Source: Pseudomonadota bacterium
GTDB lineage: Bacteria > Pseudomonadota > Gammaproteobacteria > Steroidobacterales > Steroidobacteraceae
DNA: 64,000 nt
Direction: 5' to 3'
Assembly: GCA_037200975.1 (NCBI GenBank)
Contig: JBBCGI010000001.1
Coordinates: 682,001 to 746,000 of the forward strand
Part shown: piece after piece, positions 40,764 through 49,500 of the stretch
Numbering within the stretch: the stretch's first letter is position 1
How the letters are laid out: each line of letters begins with the position of its first letter
The notes under the pieces: model-generated
Database searches by the model: none
What the model was told of the DNA's origin: nothing
What the model saw: only the letters and a program-made list of their open reading frames with translations
Program-made: the position numbers and the translations under genes

Positions 40764-41698
40764 GCCCCCTCTTGAAGGCAATGGCGTGCCAAGCGCTGCA
40801 ACTCGAGTGGTCCGGCCGCGGCATCGGGCTCGAAGCCCGAAGAATGCAGCCGGCCGATGCTGAGCTCCACCAACTCGCCGGGAGCAGCGTCGGGCCGATC
40901 GCCAATCACGATTTGTGGTGCCCGACCGGACTGCGCCATCACGGCGTCGGCAATATGTCGCGCCTGGTCCAGGAGACTGATCGCCCGCCCACTTCCCACG
41001 TTGTACACGGACTGGTTTACAAGCTCGCGCGGCGCCGTGGCCAGGTGCAGCAGCGCGCGACAGGCTTCGACCATGGGCACGAAATCGCGCTTCTGCGTTC
41101 CTCGTGTCTGGAGCACCAGATTTCCGGTGACTGCCGCCTGGCGGCACAGCGCATTCGTGGCGAGAGCCCAGCACTCTGGCGACGGATAGGCCGGCGCGCC
41201 AAAAGAATTCGAAAGTCGCGCGACGATACCTTCGATTTCACCGGCTGCGTCGGCCGAGCGGACCAGTGATTCGGCGGCAATGTGGCTGTGCGCATATGCG
41301 TTCATGGGATCAAGCGGCGCTTCTTCGACAACAATGCCCGCGAGAGACCTTCCATACACATGCACGGTGGAAACGTGGATTACCCGGCGCACGCCGCAAC
41401 GCACGGCGGCCGCCAGCAAGGCGCGCGTCGTGGAGATCCGGCCGGTCTCGGCAGCGGCCGGGGCCGCGTTGCTCTGGGCGGCATTCATTCCCGCAAGTTG
41501 GATGACTGTATCCACGCTGTGACACGCCTGCGTCAACGCGGCTCCATCGGCGGGGTCGAGCCGGACTACCTCGAAGCCGGAGATATCGGGAGGCGCCTTC
41601 CGGGTAGTGAGCGTGAGTTGGTAGTCAGGTTGCATTGCTACAAGCTCAGCGAAGCGCGCGCCGACGTAGCCCAGGCCGCCGGTCACGAGCAGTCTCAC
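40760..41698 (-). CDS. NAD-dependent sugar epimerase/reductase with YxxxH active site
   Basis: A 312-residue extended SDR. The cofactor loop is LVTGGLGYVGARFAELV; the Ser/Thr region is VIHVSTVHVYGRS. The catalytic pair reads NAYAHSHIAAES, with His in place of the usual Lys (codon CAC), which may impair or alter activity. Next to the CDP-glucose dehydratase and the RfbC-like gene it is the natural candidate for 4-keto reduction of the CDP-sugar, an inference. Begins with GTG and overlaps the RfbC-like stop by GTGA. Confidence 0.8.
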   Translation of the reverse strand: MRLLVTGGLGYVGARFAELVAMQPDYQLTLTTRKAPPDISGFEVVRLDPADGAALTQACHSVDTVIQLAGMNAAQSNAAPAAAETGRISTTRALLAAAVRCGVRRVIHVSTVHVYGRSLAGIVVEEAPLDPMNAYAHSHIAAESLVRSADAAGEIEGIVARLSNSFGAPAYPSPECWALATNALCRQAAVTGNLVLQTRGTQKRDFVPMVEACRALLHLATAPRELVNQSVYNVGSGRAISLLDQARHIADAVMAQSGRAPQIVIGDRPDAAPGELVELSIGRLHSSGFEPDAAAGPLELQRLARHCLQEGA

Positions 41699-42168
41699 GC
41701 CGCGGTTCCGCGCAAAATATCCAGCGCCTGCGGCAGCTCGAAATCCTCGAGCGGTCGCGTCTCGCTTTCTCCGGCCTCGTGCGGCATGTCGGCGCAGTTT
41801 ACGACCAGGGAGATCTGATCACCCACGCACGCGAAACCGTACCAAACCTGCGGCGGAATCGTCAGCCGGTAATAGGAATCCGGCCGGCCCAGCGTGACGT
41901 CGACGCACGTACCGCGGGTCGGGGATTCGTCGCGGAGGTCGCAGACCACGAAACGCACCCGGCCCGACGGCACCGCGAGCTGCTGGGTCTGACGCAAATG
42001 CCGTTTCCAGCCCTTGATGATCCCGACATTGATTTGCGAGAAATAACATTCGCCGAAGCCCGCGTAGCCCTCGGAATCCGCGCGCAACATGTGGAGGACC
42101 GCGCCACGCTCATCGACGATCTGCCGAAGCGGGGTGACGAGGACGCCCTGGATCGAGACGGCGCTCAT
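41695..42168 (-). CDS. dTDP-4-dehydrorhamnose 3,5-epimerase-like (RfbC-type cupin) protein
   Basis: A 157-residue cupin. Residues such as RQIVDERGAVLHMLRAD, CYFSQINVGIIKGWKRH (basic active-site strand), RFVVCDLRDESPT and the IPPQVWYGFACVGD stretch follow the RfbC fold. RfbC is typically about 180 residues, so this is a short relative. Such cupins act as 3- or 5-epimerases or isomerases on 4-keto-6-deoxy sugars. With rfbF and rfbG immediately upstream the substrate is probably the CDP-linked 4-keto sugar rather than a dTDP sugar. The ATG at 42168 overlaps rfbG by ATGA. Confidence 0.8.
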   Translation of the reverse strand: MSAVSIQGVLVTPLRQIVDERGAVLHMLRADSEGYAGFGECYFSQINVGIIKGWKRHLRQTQQLAVPSGRVRFVVCDLRDESPTRGTCVDVTLGRPDSYYRLTIPPQVWYGFACVGDQISLVVNCADMPHEAGESETRPLEDFELPQALDILRGTAA

Positions 42169-43268
42169 GCCGCCCAGGCGATCCCGCGTTCGCGCGCAAG
42201 CGCCGTGTACGCCTGGATCTGCGCGTCCGCGAACTCGACCATCGAAACCTTGTCTTCGTGCCAGTTGCGATACCAATCGACCGTGAAAGCGACGGTCTCG
42301 TGAAACTGCAACGCCGCCCGCCAGTTGAGGTGGAACAGCGCTTTGTCGCAGGAGAGCTTGAGCAGATTGGCTTCGTGCCCGTTCTGCGCCATGCCCTCGG
42401 GCACATGCCAGCAAACGCCGGGCCAGCGGGTCGCCATCGCATCGATGAGTTCACCCACCGTCTGGTTCACGTTGGAATCCGGGCCGAAATTGAAAGCCTC
42501 GCCGTTGAGTCTGGCCTGTGAGGCAAGCAGGCGCGCGCCCAGGAGTAGATAGCCGCTGAGCGGCTCGAGCACGTGTTGCCACGGCCGCGTTGCGCGGGGG
42601 CTGCGCACCTGCACCGACTCGCCGCGAGTCCAGGCGCGAATGCAATCCGGCACGATGCGGTCGAGCGCCCAGTCGCCGCCGCCGATGACGTTGCCTGCGC
42701 GCGTCGTCGCAACGCGGGTGGGCGACTGCCGCAGATAAGAATGGAAATAGGAATGCGCCACGAGTTCGGCGCAACTCTTTGAGCCACTGTATGGATCGTG
42801 ACCCCCGAGCGCGTCGGTCTCGCGATATCCCCAACACCATTCGTCGTTCCGGTACGCCTTGTCACTGGTGATCAGCACCGCGGTTTCGATCCACGGCCGT
42901 TGGCGCACTTGCTCCAGCAAGTTGACCATGCCCATTGCATTGACTTCGAAGGTGCTCGCCGGGTCGATGTAGGAACGCTGCACCAGCGCCTGGGCGGCGA
43001 GATGAAAGATTATTTCGGGGCGGAAGTCATCGATCGCACCTGCGAGCGCGGGGCGATCGCGAATGTCGCCGCTGTAATGGCGCAGGTGTTTCTCGAGACC
43101 GAGGATCTCGAAATTCGCCGGCTGCGTGGGCACATCCACCGAAAATCCCGCGACTTCCGCCCCCAGCTGCCGCAGCCACAGGGCCAGCCACGAGCCCTTG
43201 AAGCCCGTGTGTCCGGTGACCAGTACACGGCGGCCGCGGTAGCTCTCGCCGATTTTTCCAGGGCTCAC
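42165..43268 (-). CDS. rfbG: CDP-glucose 4,6-dehydratase
   Basis: A 367-residue SDR that converts CDP-glucose to CDP-4-keto-6-deoxyglucose. The N-terminal VLVTGHTGFKGSWLALWL is the RfbG signature. PEIIFHLAAQALVQRSY, the TSDKAY segment, the YSGSKSCAE active site and RAGNVIGGGDWALDRIVPD complete the match. Start: GTG at 43268 gives a 4-base GTGA overlap with rfbF, matching the pattern of this operon. A GTG three codons earlier (43277) is possible. This step is the entry to 3,6-dideoxy sugars or, without RfbH, to other CDP-6-deoxyhexoses. Confidence 0.93.
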   Translation of the reverse strand: MSPGKIGESYRGRRVLVTGHTGFKGSWLALWLRQLGAEVAGFSVDVPTQPANFEILGLEKHLRHYSGDIRDRPALAGAIDDFRPEIIFHLAAQALVQRSYIDPASTFEVNAMGMVNLLEQVRQRPWIETAVLITSDKAYRNDEWCWGYRETDALGGHDPYSGSKSCAELVAHSYFHSYLRQSPTRVATTRAGNVIGGGDWALDRIVPDCIRAWTRGESVQVRSPRATRPWQHVLEPLSGYLLLGARLLASQARLNGEAFNFGPDSNVNQTVGELIDAMATRWPGVCWHVPEGMAQNGHEANLLKLSCDKALFHLNWRAALQFHETVAFTVDWYRNWHEDKVSMVEFADAQIQAYTALARERGIAWAA

Positions 43269-44032
43269 GTCAGCCACGGCGGGTTTCCCGTGGCCCAGAG
43301 CGCTTCAAGCGCAGTCTTGTCACGCAGAGTGTCCATCGATTGCCAGTATCCCGAATGATGGAAAGCCATGAGCTGCGAATCCCGCGCCAGATTCTCGAGG
43401 GGCGCGCGCTCAAGGATCGTTTCGTCGTTCGCGATGTAGTCGAACACCTTTGGCTCGAACACGAAGAAACCGCCGTTGATCCAGCCTTCGCCGGTCTGAG
43501 GTTTCTCGGCAAAATTCGTGACCCGACCAGACTCAACGCGCAGGTCGCCGAAGCGCGCGGGCGGCCGCACCGCCGTGACAGTGGCGAGCCTGCCATGCGA
43601 CCGGTGGAACTTGAGCAGCGCTGTCAGATCGACGTCGGAAACTCCGTCGCCGTAGGTCAACATGAACGGACCGTGCGGGGCCAGCTTGTCCTTGAGGCGC
43701 AGCAGCCGACCGCCGGTCTGCGTGGATGCGCCGGTATCCGCAAGGCTCACGCTCCAATCCTCGACGGTGGGATTGGAATACTCCACCGCACCACTCTTGA
43801 GATGCACGGTGATGTCACTTTGCCGCGGGTGATAGTTGAGGAAATAGTCCTTGATAACCTCGCCTTTGTAACCGAGCGCAAGCACGAATTCGCGGAGCTC
43901 GTGCCGGCCATAGGCGCGCATGATGTGCCAGAGGATGGGACGCCCGCCAACTTCGACCATTGGTTTAGGTCTGATCTGGGTTTCTTCGCTGAGACGCGTG
44001 CCCAAACCGCCACACAAAATGACTACCTTCAT
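43265..44032 (-). CDS. rfbF: Glucose-1-phosphate cytidylyltransferase
   Basis: A 255-residue nucleotidyltransferase that makes CDP-glucose from glucose-1-phosphate and CTP. The signature loop is MKVVILCGGLGTRLSEET followed by RPKPMVEVGGRPILWH. LTYGDGVSDVD holds the metal-binding Asp, and INGGFFVFEP and YWQSMDTLRDK are typical RfbF segments. The length equals the 257-residue family norm when starting at the ATG 44032, which has an AGAAGG box 9 bases upstream. First gene of the CDP-sugar branch; a 67-base gap separates it from the upstream gene. Confidence 0.94.
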   Translation of the reverse strand: MKVVILCGGLGTRLSEETQIRPKPMVEVGGRPILWHIMRAYGRHELREFVLALGYKGEVIKDYFLNYHPRQSDITVHLKSGAVEYSNPTVEDWSVSLADTGASTQTGGRLLRLKDKLAPHGPFMLTYGDGVSDVDLTALLKFHRSHGRLATVTAVRPPARFGDLRVESGRVTNFAEKPQTGEGWINGGFFVFEPKVFDYIANDETILERAPLENLARDSQLMAFHHSGYWQSMDTLRDKTALEALWATGNPPWLT

Positions 44033-44099
44033 CGCGAATCGCCTTCTTGAATGTGACTTCCGGGCCGACATCGCCCGCTCGTGAATGATATAGAAACTT

Positions 44100-45455
44100 T
44101 CACGAATCGATTCCGAGCAGGGCTGCGCCGTGGCCGGGCTGTCCAAATTTGATGTACGCGCCCGGCGTGCGGAGGCGGTACCTGAATGCGCCTCCCCCCA
44201 AGTCCTCGACGTCCAAATGCCGCCAGACGCGAGCACTGTGTTTTTCAAACAACGGGGTCGCGCACAGGTGAATCACGTCAAAACTTCGCTCCAGCGCTTC
44301 GAGCACCGCCGCGGTCCCCCCGAAAACCAGGGCCTGTCTGGAGAATTCGGCGCGCGTCGATGTCCGATCCTCATGGCGCGCCATGATCTCGGCGAGTTGC
44401 CGCGCCAGCCCCAGATGTTTGGGGTTCCTGGCCATTACTGGATGCAGGCGCGCCAGCCACGCCGGCATGCTTGCCTTCGGTGAAGCCCGCACATAGGCCT
44501 CGAACGCGGTAACGACAGCAGGCGGGTCGCAGTCATACGGCAAAAGGATGTGTCCGCCGAAGGGCGGTTCCGGTTCACGCATGTATCGCAGTGACGGGAC
44601 TGCACGCACCTTGTCGGTTGGCCATCCAAGGTATTCGCGCAGGATTTCCGCTTGTCCCTCCCCGTTTACAAGCAAACAATCCGGCGCTCCGTCGCGATAT
44701 ACGTAGTCGGTGGGCAACGATGGCAACACGGCGTGCATGTAGCCCACGGTCTCTGTTTGCGGACGCTCTCGTTTCACGGCAAGCATCAGCGCATGCTGAA
44801 ACGGCTGCCCTTCATAGGGGACAATCACTCTCCGCACCGGAAAGCGCCGAAACTCGATCGAAACGGCCTCCGCGACAGCATGCGCCTGCGCCACGATCGC
44901 GGAGAATCCTCGCGCACGCGGTCGTGTGGCGCGCGCGTTCGAGATCAGGTTGAGATTCACACTCGGCGGCCATGAGGTCGCCCCGGCGCGGTTCCGTTTG
45001 TAGATCATGCGGATGTTGGGCGCGGGATTGGTCGTAGGAGCACCGTCGATCATCAGCAGCAACCACAGCGTGCGTGGTGTCTCCGCAGTGGATAGACCGA
45101 GGTAGCGGTCCCGATGGTTGCCGGTCGAATCGAAATCGCCGGGCAAGGCCCACGTGATGATCAGGCTGTCGTAGTCACCCGGCGTCGCGGACTGGCTCAG
45201 TGCAAAGCCCGGGGTGCGCAACCAGTGAAAGGCATCACGAGCTCGAGCGACAAGACGCGCCGGCTCGGCACGCCAGCCACCACGATCGAGGCGCCGAAGC
45301 CGTGCATGGCCGGGGGTACGCGCCCATGCGGTCATGAAGCACTCTGGCTCCAGCGCCACGTCACGCTTGCGACGCATGCGCTCGAACACGAAGTTCCGCG
45401 CACCGTGCAGCAGCCGCTCTTGCGCTGCATCCACGGCGTCGGCGGCGAGCACCAT
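44100..45455 (-). CDS. Uncharacterised surface-carbohydrate biosynthesis protein
   Basis: A 451-residue soluble protein that I do not recognise with certainty. Seen are LIITWALPGDFDSTGNHRDR, RVIVPYEGQPFQHALMLAVK, TVGYMHAVLPSLPTDYVYRD, and DCLLVNGEGQAEILREYLGW followed by PFGGHILLPYDCDPPAVV. The order of an N-terminal substrate part and a C-terminal part with KASMPAWLARLHPVM and LARQLAEIM suggests a GT-B-like or capsule-synthesis fold of the kind found in O-antigen loci. The ATG follows the stop of the methyltransferase gene directly (TAGATG), so the two are coupled. Whether it is a glycosyltransferase or a modifying enzyme is open. Confidence 0.6.
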   Translation of the reverse strand: MVLAADAVDAAQERLLHGARNFVFERMRRKRDVALEPECFMTAWARTPGHARLRRLDRGGWRAEPARLVARARDAFHWLRTPGFALSQSATPGDYDSLIITWALPGDFDSTGNHRDRYLGLSTAETPRTLWLLLMIDGAPTTNPAPNIRMIYKRNRAGATSWPPSVNLNLISNARATRPRARGFSAIVAQAHAVAEAVSIEFRRFPVRRVIVPYEGQPFQHALMLAVKRERPQTETVGYMHAVLPSLPTDYVYRDGAPDCLLVNGEGQAEILREYLGWPTDKVRAVPSLRYMREPEPPFGGHILLPYDCDPPAVVTAFEAYVRASPKASMPAWLARLHPVMARNPKHLGLARQLAEIMARHEDRTSTRAEFSRQALVFGGTAAVLEALERSFDVIHLCATPLFEKHSARVWRHLDVEDLGGGAFRYRLRTPGAYIKFGQPGHGAALLGIDS

Positions 45456-46202
45456 CTAGAGGACGGCCAGCACGGAAGCAGGCAGATCGAGGGCGAGCGC
45501 CGTGGGCGCGGTTTCGCCAGCACGCTTCTGCGCCGCGATGACGCAGAAAACGACTTCTTCGAATGGGGTAACCGCCGATGCGCTCGGCGGACCTGCGTAG
45601 CCGAAGCCACGCAGCAGCGACGGATCGAGCGCCTTCAACATCGCCACCAGTTCGCCCGCATTGAGTACTACATAGGGCGCAGTCTCACCCTCTTTCTTGC
45701 CGTCGAAATTGATGTGCTGGAAAGAGCGGGTCATGTCGTTGATGCCCGGCCCGGTGGTTAGACGATAGCTGGACAGGAAGTAACCACCCGGTTTCACGTA
45801 GCGCCACGCGGCGCGCAGCATGGACTCGAACTCCAGATTCCAGTCGATGCAACCCAGCGACGCCACCATGTCGAAGGATCCCTCCCCGAGCAATCCCGAC
45901 GGTGGTGCGAGTATGTCCGCCGCGATGAACCGGCCCAGCGGGTATACGCTTCGCGCGGTGTCCGCGGCCTGCTTGTTGATCTCCACGCCGGTGTAGTTCG
46001 TGACGCCGAATTTCTCGCGCAAAGCGAGCCCAAGCCCGCCGCAGCCACAACCGATATCGAGCACGGCACTGCCGGCGCCGAGCCCGATCTGTTCGAAGAC
46101 CACGCGCTCGGATTGGTAGAACTGGTCCCAACGAATGCGGTGCGAGCGATAGAACGCTTCGATATTCGGCGAGGTGTACTCGATGTTGCCTGAACTGCTC
46201 AT
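45456..46202 (-). CDS. Class I SAM-dependent methyltransferase
   Basis: A 248-residue enzyme. Motif I is SAVLDIGCGCGGLGLAL (near 50), motif II ends with TGVEINKQAADTA, and FDMVASLGCIDWN plus WRYVKPGGYFLSSYRL form the later core. The N-terminal NIEYTSPNIEAFYRSHRIRW is family-specific. It may N- or O-methylate an unusual sugar or amino substituent made by the adjacent aminotransferase and oxidoreductase genes; this is inferred. Ends exactly where the uncharacterised gene starts; begins 3 bases after the oxidoreductase stop. Confidence 0.82.
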   Translation of the reverse strand: MSSSGNIEYTSPNIEAFYRSHRIRWDQFYQSERVVFEQIGLGAGSAVLDIGCGCGGLGLALREKFGVTNYTGVEINKQAADTARSVYPLGRFIAADILAPPSGLLGEGSFDMVASLGCIDWNLEFESMLRAAWRYVKPGGYFLSSYRLTTGPGINDMTRSFQHINFDGKKEGETAPYVVLNAGELVAMLKALDPSLLRGFGYAGPPSASAVTPFEEVVFCVIAAQKRAGETAPTALALDLPASVLAVL

Positions 46203-46205
46203 CGC

Positions 46206-47303
46206 TCAACCCACCTTCGCGAGCGGCGTGCGATAAAGAGCGGCCAGTTTCTCATCGGGACGCCCGAGCCGCGCGGATTCGGCCCGTTTCGCGACCTCCA
46301 CCCATGTGCCGACTTCAGCCGATAGATAGACGGCGTGCAAAAACTCCATGGTCTTCAGCGCATCGCTGAACTCCACGGCCGGGCGGCCGCGACCGGTGAT
46401 GGTATCGTAGGCGCCAGCGTAGATGTCGTTGTGGCCGAAACCATATGCGTCCGGAAACGTGTCGCTGAAAGTCGCCTCGTCTTCGGGACACGGCGAGAAC
46501 GTCAGCAGTTTGTCGGTGGCCCATCCGCCCAGCATGGCCGTTCCCTTCGTGCCGATGATCGACACCGACGACTCATAGTCTCGCGGCCGCGCCGCGGTGG
46601 TGATCTCGAGCACGCCGAGTGCGCCGTTCTCGAATTCGAGCGTCGCCACGAGGCAATCTTCGACTTCGACGTTCACGTTGAAGGTCTTCATCACGGCGTT
46701 TACCCGGCGCACTTCACCGGCGAGGAAACGCACCATGTCCAAATGGTGGATTCCCTGGTTGGTGGTGCAACCACCGTCGAGCGCGAACGTGCCGCGCCAA
46801 GCGTCACGATCGTAATACGGCTGCGGACGACACCAGCGCTGTCGCACCGTGGCCAGAACGATGTTTCCAAGTTCGCCGTCCTGCACCGCGCGGCGTATGC
46901 GCTGCACGCAGCGATTGAAACGGTACTGATGCACCGGGAAGACATATGTACCGGAAGCCTTTGCAGCCGCGGTCAACTGATCACCTTGCGCGAGGCGCAT
47001 GACCACGGGTTTTTCCACGACCACACTCTTCTTGTAGCGCTCGACCGCATCGAGCGCATGCTCGAAATGCATGCCGCTGGGCGTGACCACGGCGACGATG
47101 TCGATTTCCGGATGCTGCCGAAACATCTCGTGGTAGTTGATGTAACGAGGTGCAGAGCCCGCGCCCGGCATGCTCACCATTCGGTCTACCTTGATATCGC
47201 AGATCGCGACCAACTTGAGATGCGGATGATGTTGGACGGCCTTGACGTGGTGCCCAGCCACGCGACCGCATCCAAGGACAGCGACATTCAAGATCTTTTC
47301 CAT
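46206..47303 (-). CDS. Gfo/Idh/MocA-family NAD(P)-dependent oxidoreductase
   Basis: A 365-residue dehydrogenase. It has the Rossmann loop VAVLGCGRVAGHHV, the EKP motif in VVVEKPVVMRL, and the GGCTTNQGIHHLDMVRFLAG segment with the catalytic His and Asp. Enzymes such as WbpB (UDP-GlcNAcA 3-dehydrogenase) belong here and pair with an aminotransferase. The aminotransferase upstream is however of the HisC type rather than the DegT/WbpE type. Substrate unknown. It is 3 bases from both neighbours, so clearly co-transcribed. Confidence 0.87.
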   Translation of the reverse strand: MEKILNVAVLGCGRVAGHHVKAVQHHPHLKLVAICDIKVDRMVSMPGAGSAPRYINYHEMFRQHPEIDIVAVVTPSGMHFEHALDAVERYKKSVVVEKPVVMRLAQGDQLTAAAKASGTYVFPVHQYRFNRCVQRIRRAVQDGELGNIVLATVRQRWCRPQPYYDRDAWRGTFALDGGCTTNQGIHHLDMVRFLAGEVRRVNAVMKTFNVNVEVEDCLVATLEFENGALGVLEITTAARPRDYESSVSIIGTKGTAMLGGWATDKLLTFSPCPEDEATFSDTFPDAYGFGHNDIYAGAYDTITGRGRPAVEFSDALKTMEFLHAVYLSAEVGTWVEVAKRAESARLGRPDEKLAALYRTPLAKVG

Positions 47304-47306
47304 GGC

Positions 47307-48401
47307 TCAGCGTCTCTTGGCGGCGGACTTGATGATCTCGGCGCAATCGTTCCAGAAACGCTGCATGAGATCGAGCGGACCCGTGCTGATGCGCAGGCAG
47401 TTAGTAAGCGGAACCTGCATCCAGGGACCTTTGAGCAAATAGCCACGCTCGCGCGCGGCAGCAATCGCCGTGCGACAGTCGTCGGCGGACTTGCAACGCA
47501 CGTGCACGAAATTGGTGTGCGACGGAAATGTCTCGAGACCTGCGTCGTGCATGGACCGGTACAGGAAATCGCGGCCCGCGTTGTAATCGGCAAGGCGTTG
47601 TTTCACCCAGTCGAGATGGTCGAGCGCGTATTCGCCGCATTTGAGCGCGATGCTGTTGCTGTCGGTGATCGGCCGCAACAGCGAACTCTCGCGAATGCGT
47701 TCGGGGTTGGAAACGCAATAACCAAGCCGCAACCCCGCGAGTCCGAAGGCCTTGGAGAACGTGCGCACCACGAACAGGTTTGGATACTTGTTCACCCAGC
47801 CTACTGCGGTGTTCGCCGTAAACAGATGATAGGCCTCATCCATGATCACAATAGTGCCGCGCTCTGCGCCTTCGGCAATGATGGCCTCGATCTCGGCATC
47901 CGGTATGACCGTGCCGGTTGGTTGGTTCGGATTTGCCAGCACCACCATGCGCACAAACTCACGGCGCATGTGCTCGAGAACCTTGGCGGTGTCGAACTCG
48001 AGATTGGGACCGTACGGCACCATGGCCACACGGGTTTTGTAGATCATGTTGTAGACCTCGTACATGCGCCAACTCGGGTCCTGCATGACGATCAGATCGC
48101 CTTCGTCGACATAGGTCTCGAACAGAGTCTTCATGGCACCGTCCGAGCCGGCGGTCACGAGAATCGACTCTGGCGTGACTCCGCACCATTTCGCGACTTT
48201 GGCAATAAAATCGTTCGAATCCGCGTAGGCGGCGAAGTCGTAACGCGTGAGCGACGCGCGAAAAGCCTCGAAGTGTTCGGTGCTCCAGCCCACCGGATCT
48301 TCATTGCGGTCGAGGCGCACGTAATTGCGTCGGTCGTGGTAAGGGTCGAATAGGCGCTTGACTCGCGACAGACGTTCGCTGGCCTTGATCGGTCGATTCA
48401 T
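47307..48401 (-). CDS. Histidinol-phosphate-aminotransferase-like PLP enzyme
   Basis: A 364-residue fold-type I aminotransferase. LDRNEDPVGW near residue 30 and YDFAAYADSNDF fit the HisC/CobD group. ANPNQPTGTVI, IMDEAYHLF and the PLP-binding Lys in RTFSKAFGLAGLRLGY are all present, and FRISTG-like LRISTGPLD gives the carboxylate Arg. In a polysaccharide locus it may act on a phosphorylated amino acid or amino alcohol, or transaminate an unusual acid; histidine synthesis itself is unlikely because no his genes are near. The ATG at 48401 has GGAG 8 bases upstream; a GTG one codon earlier is the alternative. A 163-base gap precedes it. Confidence 0.83.
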   Translation of the reverse strand: MNRPIKASERLSRVKRLFDPYHDRRNYVRLDRNEDPVGWSTEHFEAFRASLTRYDFAAYADSNDFIAKVAKWCGVTPESILVTAGSDGAMKTLFETYVDEGDLIVMQDPSWRMYEVYNMIYKTRVAMVPYGPNLEFDTAKVLEHMRREFVRMVVLANPNQPTGTVIPDAEIEAIIAEGAERGTIVIMDEAYHLFTANTAVGWVNKYPNLFVVRTFSKAFGLAGLRLGYCVSNPERIRESSLLRPITDSNSIALKCGEYALDHLDWVKQRLADYNAGRDFLYRSMHDAGLETFPSHTNFVHVRCKSADDCRTAIAAARERGYLLKGPWMQVPLTNCLRISTGPLDLMQRFWNDCAEIIKSAAKRR

Positions 48402-48564
48402 CACTAGGTCTCCAATTCAAACTTTCGGCGCGACGGACCCAACTGTGGCCCGGAAACATTCCAGGCGCGAAGTGAGACGTCGGGCAAGCGGGGGGTCGCA
48501 ATGTTAGTGGAAATGTGCTCGTGAAGCTGAGTTTTTCTGGCTAATTCTGCCGCCACGCACCGAT

Positions 48565-49500
48565 TCAGCCGGCTCTTTGCTGCTGGTAGTAGCGAGTCAT
48601 CCGGGAAATCCCGGTGGCGAGATCGACACTCGGCTGCCAACCAAGCTCTCGAGACAGCTTTTGCACATCAGCAACCATGCCGTGCTGATCTCCGGGTGTT
48701 GAACTCGCGAACTCGATTGGGTAGTTTGGCTGACCGGCCGCGGTAGTAAGCGCCGTGAGAAGATCGCCGACAGTTGTCCGCACACCGGTGCCGAGGTTGT
48801 AGACCTGGCCATGCGAGGCAGGGTTATCCCATGCGGTGAGCCACGCGTTCACGACATCATCCACGTAGACGAGATCACGGAAACGATCCTTGGCGCCTTT
48901 CACGACAATGGGGCGGTTCTCTAGAATGAACGAGAGATAGATGCTGGCCATTCCCTGCATCCGGTTTTCCATGTTCTGCCCCGGTCCATACACGCTGAAC
49001 ATGCGGAATGCCGTGGTGGCGATGCCCAACGTGCCATACAGCTTCAGATAGGCCTCGGCGGCGAGTTTACCCGCGGCGTAGTAGGTTTTCGGATGTGCCG
49101 GATGGGCCTCGTCGACGGGCAGATATTGAGCGTCTCCGTAAACCGACATCGAGCTGCCGTACAGAAAGCGGCGTACACCTTTTCGCCGGCACAACTCCAA
49201 CAACTGAAACGTCGCCGTGGAATGGCTGTTGAAGTCGTACCAGGGATCGGTAAAGGAAGCCTCGCCAGAGGACTGCGCGGCCAAGTGAAATACCGAGTCG
49301 AACTCGAAACTCTCAAGCTCGCCTACACGTGCCGGATCCGAGAGGTCCATCTCGAGAAACCGCGCGGCCGCCGGCAAGTTTTCGCGCCGGCCGGTACTGA
49401 GATTGTCGGCGATCGCAACGGTGACGCCGCGTTCGAGTAAGGCGCGCGCAATGGCGGAACCAATAAAACCCGCACCGCCGGTCACGAGCACGCTACGCAT
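48565..49500 (-). CDS. NAD-dependent sugar-nucleotide epimerase
   Basis: A 311-residue GalE-type SDR. It has VLVTGGAGFIGSAIARALL, the NLSTGRRENL segment typical of UDP-glucose/UDP-GlcNAc 4-epimerases, FHLAAQSS, and the active site with YYAAGKLAAEAYL (Tyr-x-x-x-Lys). FRMFSVYGPGQ and RDLVYVDDVVNAW complete the fold. The ATG at 49500 has an AGGAG box 8 bases upstream and overlaps the FkbM gene by 8 bases. Likely a 4-epimerase, exact sugar unknown. Confidence 0.86.
   Translation of the reverse strand: MRSVLVTGGAGFIGSAIARALLERGVTVAIADNLSTGRRENLPAAARFLEMDLSDPARVGELESFEFDSVFHLAAQSSGEASFTDPWYDFNSHSTATFQLLELCRRKGVRRFLYGSSMSVYGDAQYLPVDEAHPAHPKTYYAAGKLAAEAYLKLYGTLGIATTAFRMFSVYGPGQNMENRMQGMASIYLSFILENRPIVVKGAKDRFRDLVYVDDVVNAWLTAWDNPASHGQVYNLGTGVRTTVGDLLTALTTAAGQPNYPIEFASSTPGDQHGMVADVQKLSRELGWQPSVDLATGISRMTRYYQQQRAG

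Noticed and set aside
46335-48353. A 672-codon open frame on the plus strand opposite the oxidoreductase and aminotransferase
   Set aside because: No domain signature and His/Arg-rich; the minus-strand genes are clearly real.
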